This document shows, piece after piece, positions 7,923-18,050 of a stretch of 37,096 nt of DNA. The notes under the pieces were generated by a model. The model saw only the letters and a program-made list of their open reading frames with translations, made no database searches and was not told where the DNA came from. Position 1 is the stretch's first letter, and the number at the start of each line of letters is the position of its first letter. The position numbers and the translations under genes are program-made. The DNA is from Sediminibacillus massiliensis (GTDB lineage Bacteria; Bacillota; Bacilli; Bacillales; Amphibacillaceae): NCBI RefSeq assembly GCF_900156915.1, contig NZ_LT732535.1, positions 2,916,243-2,953,338 on the forward strand, in the 5' to 3' direction.

Positions 7923-8999
7923 ATGGAGTGGCAGGACAGAGACAAGTCTTCGACAATTGGAGAAATGTTGAAATTTGTGGCACCGGGATCCCCGATGAGA
8001 GATGGAATTGATAATGTATTGAGAGCAAAGACAGGTGGATTAATCGTTGTCGGCTATAGTGACAAAATGAAAGGCTTGGTTGACGGGGGATTTACTATTG
8101 ATGCTCCTTTTTCACCTGCTAATCTGTATGAGTTGGCTAAGATGGATGGAGCCATTATTTTAAGTCCCGACGCATCCGAAATTTTGTTCGCGAATGTCCA
8201 ACTCACTCCTGAATCTTCTATCCCTTCGAAGGAAACCGGCATGCGCCACCGCACTGCTGAAAGGGTTGCAAAGCAAACCGGAACATTGGTAATAGCCATA
8301 TCTGAAAGAAGAAATGTCATCACACTTTATAAAGGCCCGATAAGGTATGCCCTCAAAGAAATGGGAGTAATCCTTACGAAAGCTAATCAGGCAATGCAGA
8401 CTTTGGAAAAATATAAAATTGTGCTGGATCAGAGTCTTACCAATCTCGGTGCACTGGAATTCGAAGATCTGGTCACTCTGAATGAAGTAATCCAGGTCAT
8501 GCACAGGATCGATATGGTGATGAGGATCAAAACAGAAATACACAATTATATCAATGAACTAGGAACCGAAGGAAGGCTGATTCAGCTTCAACTGACAGAA
8601 CTAGTTTCTGATATAGAGTTAGAAGCAGCTCTGATCATCAAGGATTACAGCAATACCACTTTGGCAGATCCGGAAGAGATTCTTTCGAAAATGCAGGAGA
8701 TATCTTCAACGAAATTAATGAATGATGATCAAGTCGTGAAAATGCTCGGTTATCCCATCGATGTAAAACTCGATGACATTATTTATCCGAGGGGCTACAG
8801 AGTGTTGAGTAAGATTCCAAGACTGCCCCATATCATTGTGGAATACATGATTGAAAAATTTGGATTATTAAATGAAGTCCTCAAAGCGTCCACCGAAGAG
8901 CTGGTTGCAGTAAACGGAGTTGGTCAGGTGAGGGCAGAGAAGATAAAGGACGGCTTGAACAGAATCCAGGAACAGTTATTTATCGATCGGCATATATAA
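7923..8999 (+). CDS. disA: DisA, DNA integrity scanning diadenylate cyclase
   Basis: 358-aa enzyme that makes c-di-AMP from two ATP while scanning DNA and stops on branched structures. The N-terminal DAC domain holds the DGA motif (Asp75-Gly76-Ala77) and the RHR motif (108-110, in [10 protein letters not shown]). A helical linker follows, and a C-terminal helix-hairpin-helix region ([18 protein letters not shown]) binds DNA junctions. The ATG follows the radA stop without a gap, with GGAGGAAATTAA as ribosome binding site, so the two are co-translated. In B. subtilis RadA modulates DisA, which agrees with the pairing. Confidence 0.97.
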   Translation: MEWQDRDKSSTIGEMLKFVAPGSPMRDGIDNVLRAKTGGLIVVGYSDKMKGLVDGGFTIDAPFSPANLYELAKMDGAIILSPDASEILFANVQLTPESSIPSKETGMRHRTAERVAKQTGTLVIAISERRNVITLYKGPIRYALKEMGVILTKANQAMQTLEKYKIVLDQSLTNLGALEFEDLVTLNEVIQVMHRIDMVMRIKTEIHNYINELGTEGRLIQLQLTELVSDIELEAALIIKDYSNTTLADPEEILSKMQEISSTKLMNDDQVVKMLGYPIDVKLDDIIYPRGYRVLSKIPRLPHIIVEYMIEKFGLLNEVLKASTEELVAVNGVGQVRAEKIKDGLNRIQEQLFIDRHI

Positions 9000-9025
9000 T
9001 GAAAGTTTTGTCGAATGCTGTATAA

Positions 9026-9054
9026 TTGACTTTGTCGATTTTTTTTGATAAAAT
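9026..9054 (+). promoter_or_regulatory. SigA promoter for yacL
   Basis: TTGACT (9026-9031) and TAAAAT (9049-9054) are 17 bp apart in an AT-rich intergenic region of 172 bp after disA. A second set of weaker boxes (TTGTCA at 9080, TATAAA at 9101) has poor spacing. A leader of about 110 nt would precede yacL. Confidence 0.7.
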
Positions 9055-9172
9055 TAAAATTTTACAAGTTTGACTGTTTTTGTCAAGTGTGTTATTTTAT
9101 TATAAATATCTTTAAAAAAATGAGGTTATTTTTTATTTGTCAGGAAATACTGTCTGTTAGGAGGTGACCAGA

Positions 9173-10267
9173 GTGCTGAAAAAATTTGTGCAGTTATTTA
9201 TTGTCATTGCTGGTGGTACAATAGGGTATCTATATATTCCTGACGTTCTCAGATTGGTAGGTTTCACTAACGGAAATTGGATGGAATCTCCGTATGTAGG
9301 TTTGGTAATAGGTGCTATCATTTTATATTTACTTACATTCTGGCTTGTCGATTTTATTGTGGACTTCTTGAGATGGGTCGAAGAGACGTTGATAAAAATA
9401 CCCGTCGGAGATCTTTTGTTTGGTAGTCTTGGTTTAATTTTAGGGCTGGTTATCGCTTTTTTGATAACTATTCCTATCCTGGACATAGAAATCAAGCTCG
9501 TGTCACAGGTTCTACCTATTTTTGTGACATTCCTGCTCGGATATTTTGGTTTCCAGGTTGGCTTTAAACGGCGTGATGAATTTTTGAATCTTCTAACCCT
9601 GGCCAAGAAAGAAAAAGATAAACCGGTACAGGAAGAAACAACACAGTCACCCGACAATCCAAAGGTGAAAATTTTGGATACGAGTGTCATTATCGACGGC
9701 AGGATAGCCGATATCTGTCAGACCAGTTTCCTCGAAGGAACCATCCTTATTCCACAGTTTGTGCTCGAGGAGTTGCAGCATATCGCCGACTCGTCGGATG
9801 TGTTGAAACGAAACAGGGGTCGTCGCGGTCTTGATGTGCTCAACAGGATGCAAAAAGACCTGCCGGTTAATGTAGAGATTTATGAAGGCGATTTTGAGGA
9901 AATCCAGGAAGTGGACAGCAAACTGGTGAAGCTGGCTAAGGTGATTAATGGTATTGTCGTGACAAATGATTTCAACCTAAATAAAGTCTGTGAGTTTCAA
10001 AATGTGCAAGTATTGAATATCAATGACTTGGCAAACGCCGTAAAACCTGTAGTCCTTCCTGGTGAAGAGCTGACTGTACAGGTGATAAAAGACGGTAAAG
10101 AACATAACCAGGGTGTCGCTTATCTGGATGACGGGACAATGATTGTCGTCGAAGAAGGAAAAGACTATATCGGAAAGACAATTGAAGTTCTCATAACAAG
10201 TGTGTTACAAACATCGGCAGGGCGGATGATATTTGCGAAGCCGAAATTACTTGAAAAAGCATTGTAA
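9173..10267 (+). CDS. yacL: YacL, membrane PIN/TRAM domain protein (putative RNase)
   Basis: 364-aa protein of the PilT N-terminus (PIN) family. The first ~140 residues form about four transmembrane helices. After a short charged linker, the PIN domain begins with [16 protein letters not shown] and contains further acidic residues (...[10 protein letters not shown]) expected for a Mg2+-dependent ribonuclease. A TRAM-like beta domain ends the protein (...[21 protein letters not shown]). The substrate is not established. GTG at 9173 is preferred over GTG 9164 because AGGAGGTGA (9159-9167) would overlap the earlier codon and sits 5 nt from the later one. Confidence 0.9.
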   Translation: MLKKFVQLFIVIAGGTIGYLYIPDVLRLVGFTNGNWMESPYVGLVIGAIILYLLTFWLVDFIVDFLRWVEETLIKIPVGDLLFGSLGLILGLVIAFLITIPILDIEIKLVSQVLPIFVTFLLGYFGFQVGFKRRDEFLNLLTLAKKEKDKPVQEETTQSPDNPKVKILDTSVIIDGRIADICQTSFLEGTILIPQFVLEELQHIADSSDVLKRNRGRRGLDVLNRMQKDLPVNVEIYEGDFEEIQEVDSKLVKLAKVINGIVVTNDFNLNKVCEFQNVQVLNINDLANAVKPVVLPGEELTVQVIKDGKEHNQGVAYLDDGTMIVVEEGKDYIGKTIEVLITSVLQTSAGRMIFAKPKLLEKAL

Positions 10268-10290
10268 AAAGGGTATAACATATAGTGGAA

Positions 10291-10328
10291 AACAAAAGTG
10301 ATAACTGTCGACTGTTATCGCTTTTGTT
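10291..10328 (+). terminator. Hairpin after yacL, possible weak terminator
   Basis: AACAAAAGTGATAAC (10291-10305) pairs with GTTATCGCTTTTGTT (10314-10328) with one G-U pair around an 8-nt loop. The following tract (GCTTATAT) lacks a clean T-run. It may attenuate or only stabilise the yacL mRNA. A TATAAT at 10381-10386 without a clear -35 could help transcribe ispD. Confidence 0.5.
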
Positions 10329-10415
10329 GCTTATATGGGTCAAATCGGACAACGGGTAAATCGGAGTCCTACACCTCATGTATAATCCCATTTTATGTTT
10401 AGGATGGATTGACTA

Positions 10416-11102
10416 ATGATAAAATATCATGCGATCGTATTGGCTGCCGGGCAGGGTAAACGAATGAGGACTGGGGAAAATAAGCAATTCATCACTATCC
10501 AGGACAAGCCGCTTATTTTACATACACTGGATGTTTTTGACACAGATGATTGGTGTTCGGCTATCACGCTGGTCATAAATCCTAAAGAAGAGGCGAGGAT
10601 GAATGAACTGGTCGGAAGTGCATCCTTCAGAAAACAGGTGGACCTGGTAAAAGGTGGAGCTGAACGGCAGCAAAGCGTGTTTGAAGGCCTGAAAAGCTTG
10701 TCTTCCTACGAAGGTCCCGTATTCATTCATGATGGTGCGCGTCCGTTCATTTCACCAGACACTCTTCACACGCTGGCGGAAGTGACCGACGTCAAGCGGG
10801 CGGCTTTACTTGCAGTCCCGGTGACCGATACAATCAAACAGAAGAGCGGGAATCAGTTGAAAACGCTCGATAGAAAGACACTCTGGGCTGCCCAGACTCC
10901 TCAGTGTTTCGACTATTCATTAATCATGAATGCTCATGAAAAGGCCGCTGAAGAAGGTTATATCGGTACAGATGATTCCTCTCTGGTTGAAAGGTACGGC
11001 GAACCTGTGGAAATTGTCCAGGGAAGTTATGATAATATAAAAATCACAACTCCCGAAGACCTCGGTAAAGCCAGAGCTTATTTAGATTATAAACAGGAAT
11101 AA
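10416..11102 (+). CDS. ispD: IspD, MEP cytidylyltransferase
   Basis: 228-aa 2-C-methyl-D-erythritol 4-phosphate cytidylyltransferase, third step of the non-mevalonate isoprenoid pathway, cytoplasmic. The nucleotide-binding motif LAAGQGKRM is at residues 9-17, followed by the conserved IHDGARPFI and the Thr/Lys-containing WAAQTPQCF segment near residue 150. It is complete in length for the family. The ATG at 10416 has a modest AGGATGG upstream. It is paired with ispF, two steps later in the pathway, about 60 bp downstream. Confidence 0.97.
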   Translation: MIKYHAIVLAAGQGKRMRTGENKQFITIQDKPLILHTLDVFDTDDWCSAITLVINPKEEARMNELVGSASFRKQVDLVKGGAERQQSVFEGLKSLSSYEGPVFIHDGARPFISPDTLHTLAEVTDVKRAALLAVPVTDTIKQKSGNQLKTLDRKTLWAAQTPQCFDYSLIMNAHEKAAEEGYIGTDDSSLVERYGEPVEIVQGSYDNIKITTPEDLGKARAYLDYKQE

Positions 11103-11163
11103 AGAATATTAAGGATTTTCTTTAATCGAATAAAGTGAATCAAAGTAAAGGGGTTTGCTTGAT

Positions 11164-11646
11164 ATGTTTCGTATTGGACAAGGCTTTGATGTACACCAGT
11201 TTGCCGAAGGACGACCGTGTATCATCGGCGGAATTGAAATACCTTATGAGAAGGGACTTCTGGGGCATTCAGATGCAGATGTACTATTACATACTATTGC
11301 CGACGCTTGTCTGGGAGCCATCGGGGAAGGCGATATAGGCAAACACTTTCCGGACACAGATCCGGCCTATAAGGATGCCGATTCGGTCAAATTGCTTGAA
11401 GAAGTATGGGCGATTGTACGGGAAAAAGGTTATGCACTTGGCAATCTTGACTGCACAGTGATCGCTCAGGCTCCTAAGATGGCTCCATATATAGAGGAAA
11501 TTAACCAAAATGTCGCCAGGATCCTTCAAGCGGAACCTTCCCGGGTGAACGTCAAGGCGACTACAACAGAAAAACTAGGATTTACCGGCAGAAAAGAAGG
11601 CATTGCCGCCCAGGCAGTGGTTTTATTGCATAACAATCCACAATGA
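11164..11646 (+). CDS. ispF: IspF, MECDP synthase
   Basis: 160-aa 2-C-methyl-D-erythritol 2,4-cyclodiphosphate synthase, a homotrimeric metal-dependent enzyme of the MEP pathway. [13 protein letters not shown] carries metal ligands Asp9 and His11. [10 protein letters not shown] and the [19 protein letters not shown]-terminal block are diagnostic. ATG at 11164 is chosen because AAAGGGG (11147-11153) gives sensible spacing, while the in-frame TTG at 11155 would begin 1 nt after it. It follows ispD and precedes gltX. Confidence 0.97.
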   Translation: MFRIGQGFDVHQFAEGRPCIIGGIEIPYEKGLLGHSDADVLLHTIADACLGAIGEGDIGKHFPDTDPAYKDADSVKLLEEVWAIVREKGYALGNLDCTVIAQAPKMAPYIEEINQNVARILQAEPSRVNVKATTTEKLGFTGRKEGIAAQAVVLLHNNPQ

Positions 11647-11709
11647 AAACCGGAAATGTTAAACTGATAGAAAACAACGAACGGACTCGAATAATAGGAG
11701 GTTCATAAC

Positions 11710-13182
11710 ATGACGAATGAAGTAAGGGTGCGGTATGCACCAAGTCCGACTGGCCATCTGCATATAGGAAATGCCCGGACGGCTTTGTTTAATTACCTAT
11801 ATGCGCGTCATTTAGGCGGAAAGTTCATTATCAGGACCGAAGACACGGATGACAAGCGAAATGTAGCTGGTGGAGAGGAAAGTCAGCTAAGCTATCTTAA
11901 ATGGCTTGGAATCGAATGGGATGAAGGACCAGACATCGGCGGAGAATACGGTCCGTACCGTCAGACAGAACGTTTGGAACTTTATAACAAGTATGTGGAT
12001 GAGTTGCTGGAAAAAGGCCTTGCCTACAAATGTTACATGACAGAAGAAGAACTGGAACAAGAACGGGAAGAACAACGGGCTCAAGGTCAAGTACCAAAAT
12101 ATTCAGGAGCTCACAGCAATCTCTCTGCAGAGGAAATTGAAAGTTTTGAAGCGGAGGGCCGTAAGCCAAGTATACGATTCCGTGTTCCAAAAGACGTCAC
12201 ATATAAATTTCAAGATATCGTCCGTGGAGAAATTACTTTTGAGTCCGGCGATTTCGGCGATTGGGTTATTGTGAAGAAGAATGGTATGCCGACTTATAAC
12301 TTTGCGGTAGTGATTGATGACTATTTAATGAAAATCTCTCATGTCATGCGTGGGGAAGAACACATTTCCAATACTCCGAAGCAAATGATGATTTATGATG
12401 CTTTTCAATGGGAAGCACCACAGTTTGGTCATATGACGCTTATTTTGAATGAAAACCGTAAAAAATTGAGTAAACGTGATGAGCACATCTTGCAATTCAT
12501 TGAACAATACAAAAACTTGGGTTATTTACCGGAAGCCTTGTTCAATTTCATTACATTACTTGGATGGTCGCCGGTAGGAGAAGAAGAAATTTTCACGAAA
12601 GAAGATTTTATCGAGATTTTCGACCCGGAACGTTTGTCTACTTCTCCGGCAATTTTCGACCCTCAGAAATTAAAATGGATGAACAACCAATACATCAAGG
12701 CTGCTGATTTTGATCAGGTGGTCAAATTAAGCCTGCCACATCTTATTCATGCGGAAAAACTTCCTGCCAACATGGATGAAACACAGGAAGAGTGGGCGCT
12801 TGAGTTGATTGGTTTATACAAAGAACAATTAAGCTATGGAGCTGAAATTGTCGAATTGACAGAGCTTTTCTTCCAGAGAGAAATTCAATATAGTCCGGAA
12901 GCTTTGGCAGTACTTAGAGAGGAACAAGTACCGGAAGTGTTGACTGTATATGCGGAGAAGTTGTCTGCAATCGAAGAATTCAGTCCGGATGCTATAAAGG
13001 CGGAAATCAAGGCCACGCAAAAAGAGACAAAACAAAAAGGGAAAAAGCTGTTTATGCCGATCCGGGTCGCTACTACTGGACAAGTCCATGGGCCGGAACT
13101 CCCGAATGCCATTCATTTACTCGGAAAAGAAACAGTCTTAAGCAGACTGCGTGCAGCGGTTGATCAAATAACAGCTGAATAA
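11710..13182 (+). CDS. gltX: Glutamyl-tRNA synthetase
   Basis: 490-aa class I aminoacyl-tRNA synthetase charging tRNA-Glu. In organisms like this it usually also charges tRNA-Gln for later amidation by GatCAB. The HIGH motif is HIGN (18-21) in [16 protein letters not shown], and the KMSKS motif is KLSKR (252-256). The length matches Bacillus GltX. AGGAGG lies 8 nt before the ATG. No own terminator is obvious before the T-box leader of cysE. Confidence 0.98.
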   Translation: MTNEVRVRYAPSPTGHLHIGNARTALFNYLYARHLGGKFIIRTEDTDDKRNVAGGEESQLSYLKWLGIEWDEGPDIGGEYGPYRQTERLELYNKYVDELLEKGLAYKCYMTEEELEQEREEQRAQGQVPKYSGAHSNLSAEEIESFEAEGRKPSIRFRVPKDVTYKFQDIVRGEITFESGDFGDWVIVKKNGMPTYNFAVVIDDYLMKISHVMRGEEHISNTPKQMMIYDAFQWEAPQFGHMTLILNENRKKLSKRDEHILQFIEQYKNLGYLPEALFNFITLLGWSPVGEEEIFTKEDFIEIFDPERLSTSPAIFDPQKLKWMNNQYIKAADFDQVVKLSLPHLIHAEKLPANMDETQEEWALELIGLYKEQLSYGAEIVELTELFFQREIQYSPEALAVLREEQVPEVLTVYAEKLSAIEEFSPDAIKAEIKATQKETKQKGKKLFMPIRVATTGQVHGPELPNAIHLLGKETVLSRLRAAVDQITAE

Positions 13183-13183
13183 T

Positions 13184-13212
13184 TTCACATTAGTTAAATT
13201 ATGTAATATAGT
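13184..13212 (+). promoter_or_regulatory. Possible promoter of the cysES T-box transcript
   Basis: TTCACA (13184-13189) and TATAGT (13207-13212) are 17 bp apart, just after the gltX stop, placing the start of RNA shortly before T-box stem I. Both boxes deviate from consensus; the assignment rests mainly on position. Confidence 0.5.
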
Positions 13213-13231
13213 ATTATTACAAACACGAACG

Positions 13232-13461
13232 TCGAAGAGGAGAAGTAAAAAGCGGAAAGCTTAAACAGAGAGAATCACCACCGGCTGAAAGTGATTCTAA
13301 GACTACGCTTTTGAAATGCACCTCAGAGTCCCTTGTCGAATTAACAGTAGACAAGGGCGGTTCTCTCCCGTTACAGAGAGTCCGAGTAGAGGGTTTATCC
13401 CTAAACAGAGTGGGACCGCGCCAAAGCGTCTCTGTGTGTTATGCACAGAGGCGCTTTTTTT
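13232..13461 (+). promoter_or_regulatory. T-box riboswitch (tRNA-Cys) controlling cysE-cysS
   Basis: The leader has stem I (base pairing near AAGCG 13249-13254 with CGCTT 13307-13311), an apparent specifier codon TGC (Cys) at 13317-13319 in GAAATGCACC, and the T-box core TGGGACCGCG at 13411-13420. The TGGGA pairs with the uncharged tRNA acceptor end. A terminator follows: AAAGCGTCTCTGTG starting at 13423, then CACAGAGGCGC at 13444-13454, and T7 to 13461. Uncharged tRNA-Cys should stabilise the antiterminator and switch on cysteine synthesis and CysRS. The cysES T-box is known in Bacillus. The specifier sits slightly past the drawn stem I base, so the exact stem I pairing should be modelled. 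Confidence 0.93.
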
Positions 13462-13517
13462 GTATCAAATTCCATGTGTAAATATTGGCAAATACCAGTA
13501 GAGGAGAGTGATCTTGG

Positions 13518-14186
13518 ATGGGTTTTTTTAAGATGCTAAAACAGGATATAAGTGTTGTGTTTGATCAGGATCCGGCAGCCCGCACCTATATCGAAGTGAT
13601 TTTGACATACTCTGGGCTTCATGCAGTATGGTCACACCGGATAGCGCATGCTTTTTACAAGCGGAAGTTTTACTTTATTGCAAGGGTCATCTCGCAAATC
13701 AGCCGCTTTTTTACTGGTATTGAGATCCACCCCGGAGCTAAAATCGGACGCAGGTTTTTCATCGATCATGGAATGGGAGTGGTGATTGGGGAGACATGCG
13801 AAATCGGTGACAATGTAACGATATTCCAAGGGGTCACTCTTGGTGGTACTGGAAAAGAAAAAGGGAAAAGGCATCCTACTATCAAGGATAATGCCCTGAT
13901 AGCGAGTGGGGCGAAAGTGCTTGGTTCCATTGAGATTGGGGAGAGCTCAAAGGTGGGCGCCGGATCAGTCGTGCTGCATGATGTTCCGGACCACTCCACG
14001 GTGGTGGGCATCCCGGGGCGTGTAGTAATTCAGAATGGGGAAAGAGTAAGAAGAGATTTGGACCACCATAAACTGCCTGATCCTGTATCGGTGCTGCTCA
14101 AAGACATGGAAAGGGAAATAGAAAGCTTGAAGCGGGAAGTTACGGAACTTAAAGGAGTGAAAGAGCATGGCAATAAAACTTTATAA
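13518..14186 (+). CDS. cysE: Serine O-acetyltransferase
   Basis: 222-aa serine acetyltransferase making O-acetylserine, the carbon skeleton for cysteine. The left-handed beta-helix hexapeptide repeats are clear from about residue 70 ([23 protein letters not shown] onwards), with active-site His in DHGMG and [13 protein letters not shown]. The C-terminal tail is coiled-coil rich ([16 protein letters not shown]). Shorter than the E. coli enzyme, it matches Bacillus CysE. GAGGAG precedes the ATG. Its end overlaps the cysS start by 20 bp, so the two are translationally coupled under the upstream T-box. Confidence 0.97.
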   Translation: MGFFKMLKQDISVVFDQDPAARTYIEVILTYSGLHAVWSHRIAHAFYKRKFYFIARVISQISRFFTGIEIHPGAKIGRRFFIDHGMGVVIGETCEIGDNVTIFQGVTLGGTGKEKGKRHPTIKDNALIASGAKVLGSIEIGESSKVGAGSVVLHDVPDHSTVVGIPGRVVIQNGERVRRDLDHHKLPDPVSVLLKDMEREIESLKREVTELKGVKEHGNKTL

Positions 14187-15567
14187 TACATTAACTCGGC
14201 AAAAAGAGGCATTTGAGACGATTGAAGAGGGGAAAGTGCGGATGTATGTCTGCGGTCCGACGGTTTATAACTATATCCATATCGGAAATGCGAGACCGGC
14301 AATCGTCTTTGATACAGTCAGAAGATATTTGGAATTCAGAGGTTATGAAGTCAACTATGTACTGAACTTCACAGATGTGGACGACAAAATTATCAAAGCC
14401 GCAAACGAATTGGGAGAAGACGTTCCGGCCATATCCCAGCGTTTTATTGATGCCTACAAAGAAGATGTGGGAGCTTTGGGTGTGAAGCAGGCAGTTCATC
14501 ATCCGAGGGTGACGGAAACGATGGATGACATTATCGCATTCATTTCCGCCCTGATCGACAAAGGGCATGCGTATGAAGCGGATGGAGATGTGTATTTTAA
14601 AACCAGGTCATTTGAAGGGTATGGAAAACTATCCCATCAGTCTATTGATGAGTTAAGATCCGGAGCGCGTATCCAAATTGGAGAGAAGAAAGAAGATCCG
14701 TTGGATTTCACGTTATGGAAAGAAGCGAAACCGGGAGAGATCTCCTGGGATTCACCTTGGGGCAAAGGACGACCGGGTTGGCATATCGAATGTTCCGCAA
14801 TGGCAAAGAAGTATTTAGGAGAAACGATTGATATCCATGCAGGCGGACAGGATTTAACCTTCCCTCACCACGAAAATGAAATTGCCCAATCGGAAGCCGG
14901 CAATGGCCGCCCGTTTGCAAATTATTGGATGCATAATGGTTATATTAATATTGATAATGAGAAAATGTCCAAATCACTTGGCAATTTTGTCCTTGCGCAT
15001 GATTTAGTGGAACAGCACGATCCGCAGGTAGTCCGGTTCTTCATGTTGAGCGTCCATTATCGAAACCCTATCAATTTCAGTGAATCGTTGTTGGAAAGCG
15101 CAAAAAACAGTCTGGAGCGCATTAGAAATGCCTATCAGAATCTTGATCACAGAAAGCAGTCGAGTACGGATTTAGACGAGCACGAAGCGGAGTGGCTGGA
15201 GAAAATCGGTCAGTATAAAGACCGTTTCATCGCTGAAATGGATGATGACTTCAACACCGCCAATGCTATCTCCGTATTATTTGATATCACGAAAGACGCC
15301 AATGTGTACCTGCAAGCCCGTCATACTTCTGTCAAAGTGATTGAGGGACTTCAGGAGTTGCTGGATCAACTGACAAAGGTGCTCGGAATCGAGTTGGTGC
15401 AGGAAGAAGGGCTGCTTGACGAGGAGATTGAAGACTTGTTGAGACAACGAGACAAAGCCAGAGAAAACAGGGACTTTGCTCTAGCAGATAAAATACGGGA
15501 TGATCTAAAAGAGAAGGACATCATCCTGGAAGATACGCCACAGGGCACCCGCTGGAAGAGAGGCTGA
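14167..15567 (+). CDS. cysS: Cysteinyl-tRNA synthetase
   Basis: 466-aa class I synthetase charging tRNA-Cys. Zinc ligand Cys29 lies in [10 protein letters not shown], the HIGH motif is HIGN (38-41), [10 protein letters not shown] contributes a second zinc Cys, and HHENE contributes zinc ligands. KMSKS is exact at 266-270. The start is inside cysE, with AAAGGAG upstream. Coupling it to cysE under a Cys T-box ties amino-acid supply to its charging enzyme. Confidence 0.98.
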   Translation: MAIKLYNTLTRQKEAFETIEEGKVRMYVCGPTVYNYIHIGNARPAIVFDTVRRYLEFRGYEVNYVLNFTDVDDKIIKAANELGEDVPAISQRFIDAYKEDVGALGVKQAVHHPRVTETMDDIIAFISALIDKGHAYEADGDVYFKTRSFEGYGKLSHQSIDELRSGARIQIGEKKEDPLDFTLWKEAKPGEISWDSPWGKGRPGWHIECSAMAKKYLGETIDIHAGGQDLTFPHHENEIAQSEAGNGRPFANYWMHNGYINIDNEKMSKSLGNFVLAHDLVEQHDPQVVRFFMLSVHYRNPINFSESLLESAKNSLERIRNAYQNLDHRKQSSTDLDEHEAEWLEKIGQYKDRFIAEMDDDFNTANAISVLFDITKDANVYLQARHTSVKVIEGLQELLDQLTKVLGIELVQEEGLLDEEIEDLLRQRDKARENRDFALADKIRDDLKEKDIILEDTPQGTRWKRG

Positions 15568-15569
15568 CT

Positions 15570-15971
15570 ATGGCGACACCAGATGATGTAAGGCAGATGA
15601 AGAGTTTGACACTTGCCTATATGGGTGATGCTGTCTATGAAATTTACGTGCGCCGCCATTTGATTGCAAAAGGGACGGTTAAAACAAATCAACTGCATCG
15701 TTCAGCGGTCGAATTTGTTTCAGCCAAATCCCAGGCGAAAGTGATCTTGGAATGGTTGGAACAAGGAGTGCTGTCTGATGATGAAGAGAGTGTCGTCAGA
15801 CGTGGAAGAAATGCTAAATCCGGTACCATCCCCAAGAATACGGATGTGCAAACTTACAGATACAGCACGGCTTTTGAAGCACTGATTGGTTTTTTGTACT
15901 TAAAAGAAGATGTGGGCAGGCTGGAAGAATTAGTTCACTCAGCCATTGAGCTTGTTGAGGAAAGGAGTTGA
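15570..15971 (+). CDS. mrnC: Mini-ribonuclease III
   Basis: 133-aa RNase III-like dimer that trims 23S rRNA ends in Bacillus. It has only the catalytic RNase III domain and no dsRNA-binding domain, as expected for MrnC. The core motif [14 protein letters not shown] (Asp20, Glu24) and the second acidic site in [10 protein letters not shown] are present. It begins 3 nt after the cysS stop, in the same operon, followed at once by rlmB. Confidence 0.95.
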   Translation: MATPDDVRQMKSLTLAYMGDAVYEIYVRRHLIAKGTVKTNQLHRSAVEFVSAKSQAKVILEWLEQGVLSDDEESVVRRGRNAKSGTIPKNTDVQTYRYSTAFEALIGFLYLKEDVGRLEELVHSAIELVEERS

Positions 15972-15978
15972 ATGAATA

Positions 15979-16722
15979 ATGAGCGAAGAATGGATAATTG
16001 GTAAAAACCCAGTCACAGAAGCGCTGAAGTCGGGGCGTTCAATCAATAAAGTATGGATTTCCGATCAATTACAACGACAGTCCGCCCAAAAGATACAATC
16101 ACTTGCAAAACAGGCAGGAACGACTGTCCAGCAGGTCCCGAAACGAAAAATAGATCAAATGGTGGAAGGGAACCACCAAGGCGTCGCTGCAGCGGTGGCT
16201 GCCTATGAGTATAGTGATTTGGATGATCTGTTCAAGGTTGCGGAGGAGCGTGGCGAGGCGCCGTTCTTCATGATCTTGGATGAAATAGAAGATCCGCACA
16301 ATCTGGGCTCGATCCTTAGGACGGCGGATGCAGTGGGAGTTCACGGAGTAATCATTCCCAAACGCAGATCTGTGGGTCTGACAGCCACAGTGGCCAAAAC
16401 TTCTGCCGGGGCAATCGAGTATATTCCAGTTGCGAGGGTGACGAACATTGCGCATACCATTGATGAACTGAAAGAAAGGAACGTCTGGATAGTCGGCACC
16501 GCTGCGGATGGTTCGGAGGATTATCGTGAACTTGACGGAGGTATGCCGATAGCACTTGTGATCGGCAACGAAGGAAAGGGAATGAGTCGGTTGGTAAAAG
16601 ACAAATGCGACTGGACGGTCCGGCTTGCGATGAAAGGAAAAGTAACTTCTCTTAATGCTTCTGTTGCTGCAAGCCTCCTGATGTACGAAGTCTTTAGAAA
16701 ACGGCATGCGATTGGTGAATGA
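15979..16722 (+). CDS. rlmB: RlmB, 23S rRNA 2'-O-ribose methyltransferase
   Basis: 247-aa TrmH-type SPOUT methyltransferase, probably modifying G2251 (E. coli numbering) of 23S rRNA. The N-terminal substrate-binding domain starts IIGKNPVTEALKSG. The C-terminal knotted SAM-binding domain has the three motifs DEIEDPHNLGSILRTADA, NEGKGM (197-202) and SLNASVAASLL. It starts 7 nt after mrnC, and the next gene overlaps its end region. Fits YacO of Bacillus. The target nucleotide is inferred from the family. Confidence 0.93.
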   Translation: MSEEWIIGKNPVTEALKSGRSINKVWISDQLQRQSAQKIQSLAKQAGTTVQQVPKRKIDQMVEGNHQGVAAAVAAYEYSDLDDLFKVAEERGEAPFFMILDEIEDPHNLGSILRTADAVGVHGVIIPKRRSVGLTATVAKTSAGAIEYIPVARVTNIAHTIDELKERNVWIVGTAADGSEDYRELDGGMPIALVIGNEGKGMSRLVKDKCDWTVRLAMKGKVTSLNASVAASLLMYEVFRKRHAIGE

Positions 16723-16723
16723 T

Positions 16724-17233
16724 ATGAACGTATTATTGGTGGACGGATACAACATCATCGGTGCCTGGGATGAGTTGAAAATCTTAAAGGATCACGACCT
16801 TGCCCAGGCTCGTGATCTTTTGGTTGAAAAAATGGCAGAGTACCAGGCGTACACCGGAAACCGGGTCATTGTTGTATTTGATGCTTATTACGTGAGGGGC
16901 CTGGAACATAAACACAAGGACTATAAAGTCGAAGTAATATATACCAAGGAGAAGGAAACGGCGGACGAATGCATAGAGAGACTGATAAAAGATTTGAAGA
17001 ATGTCAAAACACAAGTTTATGTAGCGACTTCCGACTATACAGAACAGAGGACGATTTTCGCCCAAGGGGCACTTCGTAAGTCAGCCCGAGAGTTATATAT
17101 AGAGACAAATAATATTGAAAAACAAATAGAAGAAGAGCTGGAAAACCACAAAAAAATTCAGTCTGCAAGTAAGATTCCAATAAAAAAAGAAGTCCTGGAA
17201 GTGTTCGAGAAATGGAGAAGAGGAGATAAATAG
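16724..17233 (+). CDS. rae1: Rae1 (YacP), ribosome-associated endoribonuclease
   Basis: 169-aa NYN (PIN-like) nuclease. B. subtilis Rae1 cleaves mRNA in the ribosomal A site. The N-terminal VLLVDGYNIIGAW has the first acidic residue; VVFDAYYV and ETADECIERLI supply further acidic and conserved positions. ATG at 16724 is chosen because it gives the family N-terminus MNVLLVDGYN. The upstream in-frame ATG at 16706 lies inside rlmB. It begins 1 nt after the rlmB stop and is the last gene of the cysES operon. Confidence 0.93.
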   Translation: MNVLLVDGYNIIGAWDELKILKDHDLAQARDLLVEKMAEYQAYTGNRVIVVFDAYYVRGLEHKHKDYKVEVIYTKEKETADECIERLIKDLKNVKTQVYVATSDYTEQRTIFAQGALRKSARELYIETNNIEKQIEEELENHKKIQSASKIPIKKEVLEVFEKWRRGDK

Positions 17234-17247
17234 CCTGCCAAGTGTTG

Positions 17248-17277
17248 TTGACTATATTAAAACGCTTACTGTATAAT
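17248..17277 (+). promoter_or_regulatory. SigA promoter for sigH
   Basis: TTGACT (17248-17253) and TATAAT (17272-17277) are 18 bp apart in the 87-bp gap before sigH. In B. subtilis sigH (spo0H) is transcribed by SigA and repressed by AbrB. An AbrB site cannot be judged from sequence. Confidence 0.85.
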
Positions 17278-17320
17278 ATTTCTATATATTCAACGGCATA
17301 AGAGTCGGGGGGAATCCTGG

Positions 17321-17977
17321 GTGACCACCATGCAAAAGGAGACAAACAATCAGGAAATAGATTTTGAAATTCTTGAGGATGATGAAATTCTGGAGCTGGT
17401 CCAAAAAGGTCAAAGCTATGCATTGGACCATCTAATTCACAAGTACAAGAATTTTGTCCGGGCTAAAGCAAGGACCTATTTCTTAATTGGCGCTGATCGA
17501 GAGGACATTGTACAAGAGGGCATGATTGGTTTATACAAAGCAATCCGGGATTATAAGGGCGATAAATTATCATCATTTAAAGCGTTTGCTGAATTGTGTG
17601 TTACAAGGCAGATTATTACTGCCATTAAAACAGCGACAAGGCAAAAGCACATCCCGTTAAATTCATACGTTTCACTGGACAAGCCGATATATGATGAGGA
17701 ATCCGACCGCACGCTGCTTGATGTAATAGCCGGGTCTAAGGCTGTTGATCCTCAGGAACTTCTCCTCAACAGGGAAAAGTTCGGGGACATGGAATGCAAA
17801 ATGTCAGAATTGTTGAGCGACTTGGAAAGACAGGTTCTCAGCCTTTATCTGGATGGACGTACCTATCAGGAGATTTCCGAAGAATTGCAGAGGCATGTGA
17901 AATCAATCGACAATGCGCTGCAGAGGGTGAAACGGAAGCTGGAACGTTACTTGGAAATCAGTGAAATCACGCTTTAA
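17321..17977 (+). CDS. sigH: RNA polymerase sigma-H factor
   Basis: 218-aa sigma-70 family factor, the same length as B. subtilis SigH, which starts the sporulation and competence programmes. Region 2 is near-identical to it (NFVRAKARTYFLIGADREDI, TRQIITAIKTATRQKHIPLN), and region 4 ends with HVKSIDNALQRVKRKLERYL, the helix-turn-helix that reads the -35. GTG at 17321 is preferred because GGGGGGAAT lies 6 nt upstream; ATG at 17330 is an alternative. Presence indicates an endospore-forming lineage. Confidence 0.97.
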   Translation: MTTMQKETNNQEIDFEILEDDEILELVQKGQSYALDHLIHKYKNFVRAKARTYFLIGADREDIVQEGMIGLYKAIRDYKGDKLSSFKAFAELCVTRQIITAIKTATRQKHIPLNSYVSLDKPIYDEESDRTLLDVIAGSKAVDPQELLLNREKFGDMECKMSELLSDLERQVLSLYLDGRTYQEISEELQRHVKSIDNALQRVKRKLERYLEISEITL

Positions 17978-17983
17978 CGCACG

Positions 17984-18012
17984 TTGACATGCCTGTGCAA
18001 CCGTGCTACATT
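17984..18012 (+). promoter_or_regulatory. SigA promoter for rpmG-secE
   Basis: Consensus TTGACA (17984-17989) and TACATT (18007-18012) are 17 bp apart, with an extended TG at 18004-18005. It is 7 bp beyond the sigH stop codon and 39 bp upstream of rpmG. Confidence 0.88.
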
Positions 18013-18050
18013 AGTGGAAGTGAATAAAACCCTGATTTGGGGTGAAAAAG

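Noticed and set aside
9157-9690. 177-codon antisense ORF over yacL
   Set aside because: A shadow of the membrane-encoding part of yacL; Ser/Thr/Lys-rich translation without family features.
13316-13501. 61-codon ORF in the cysE leader
   Set aside because: It lies wholly inside the T-box riboswitch and its terminator and begins at its specifier region, so it is not a gene.
16099-16758. 219-codon antisense ORF over rlmB
   Set aside because: The plus-strand rlmB is a full SPOUT methyltransferase with all motifs. The antisense frame has no recognised domain and overlaps the next gene start.
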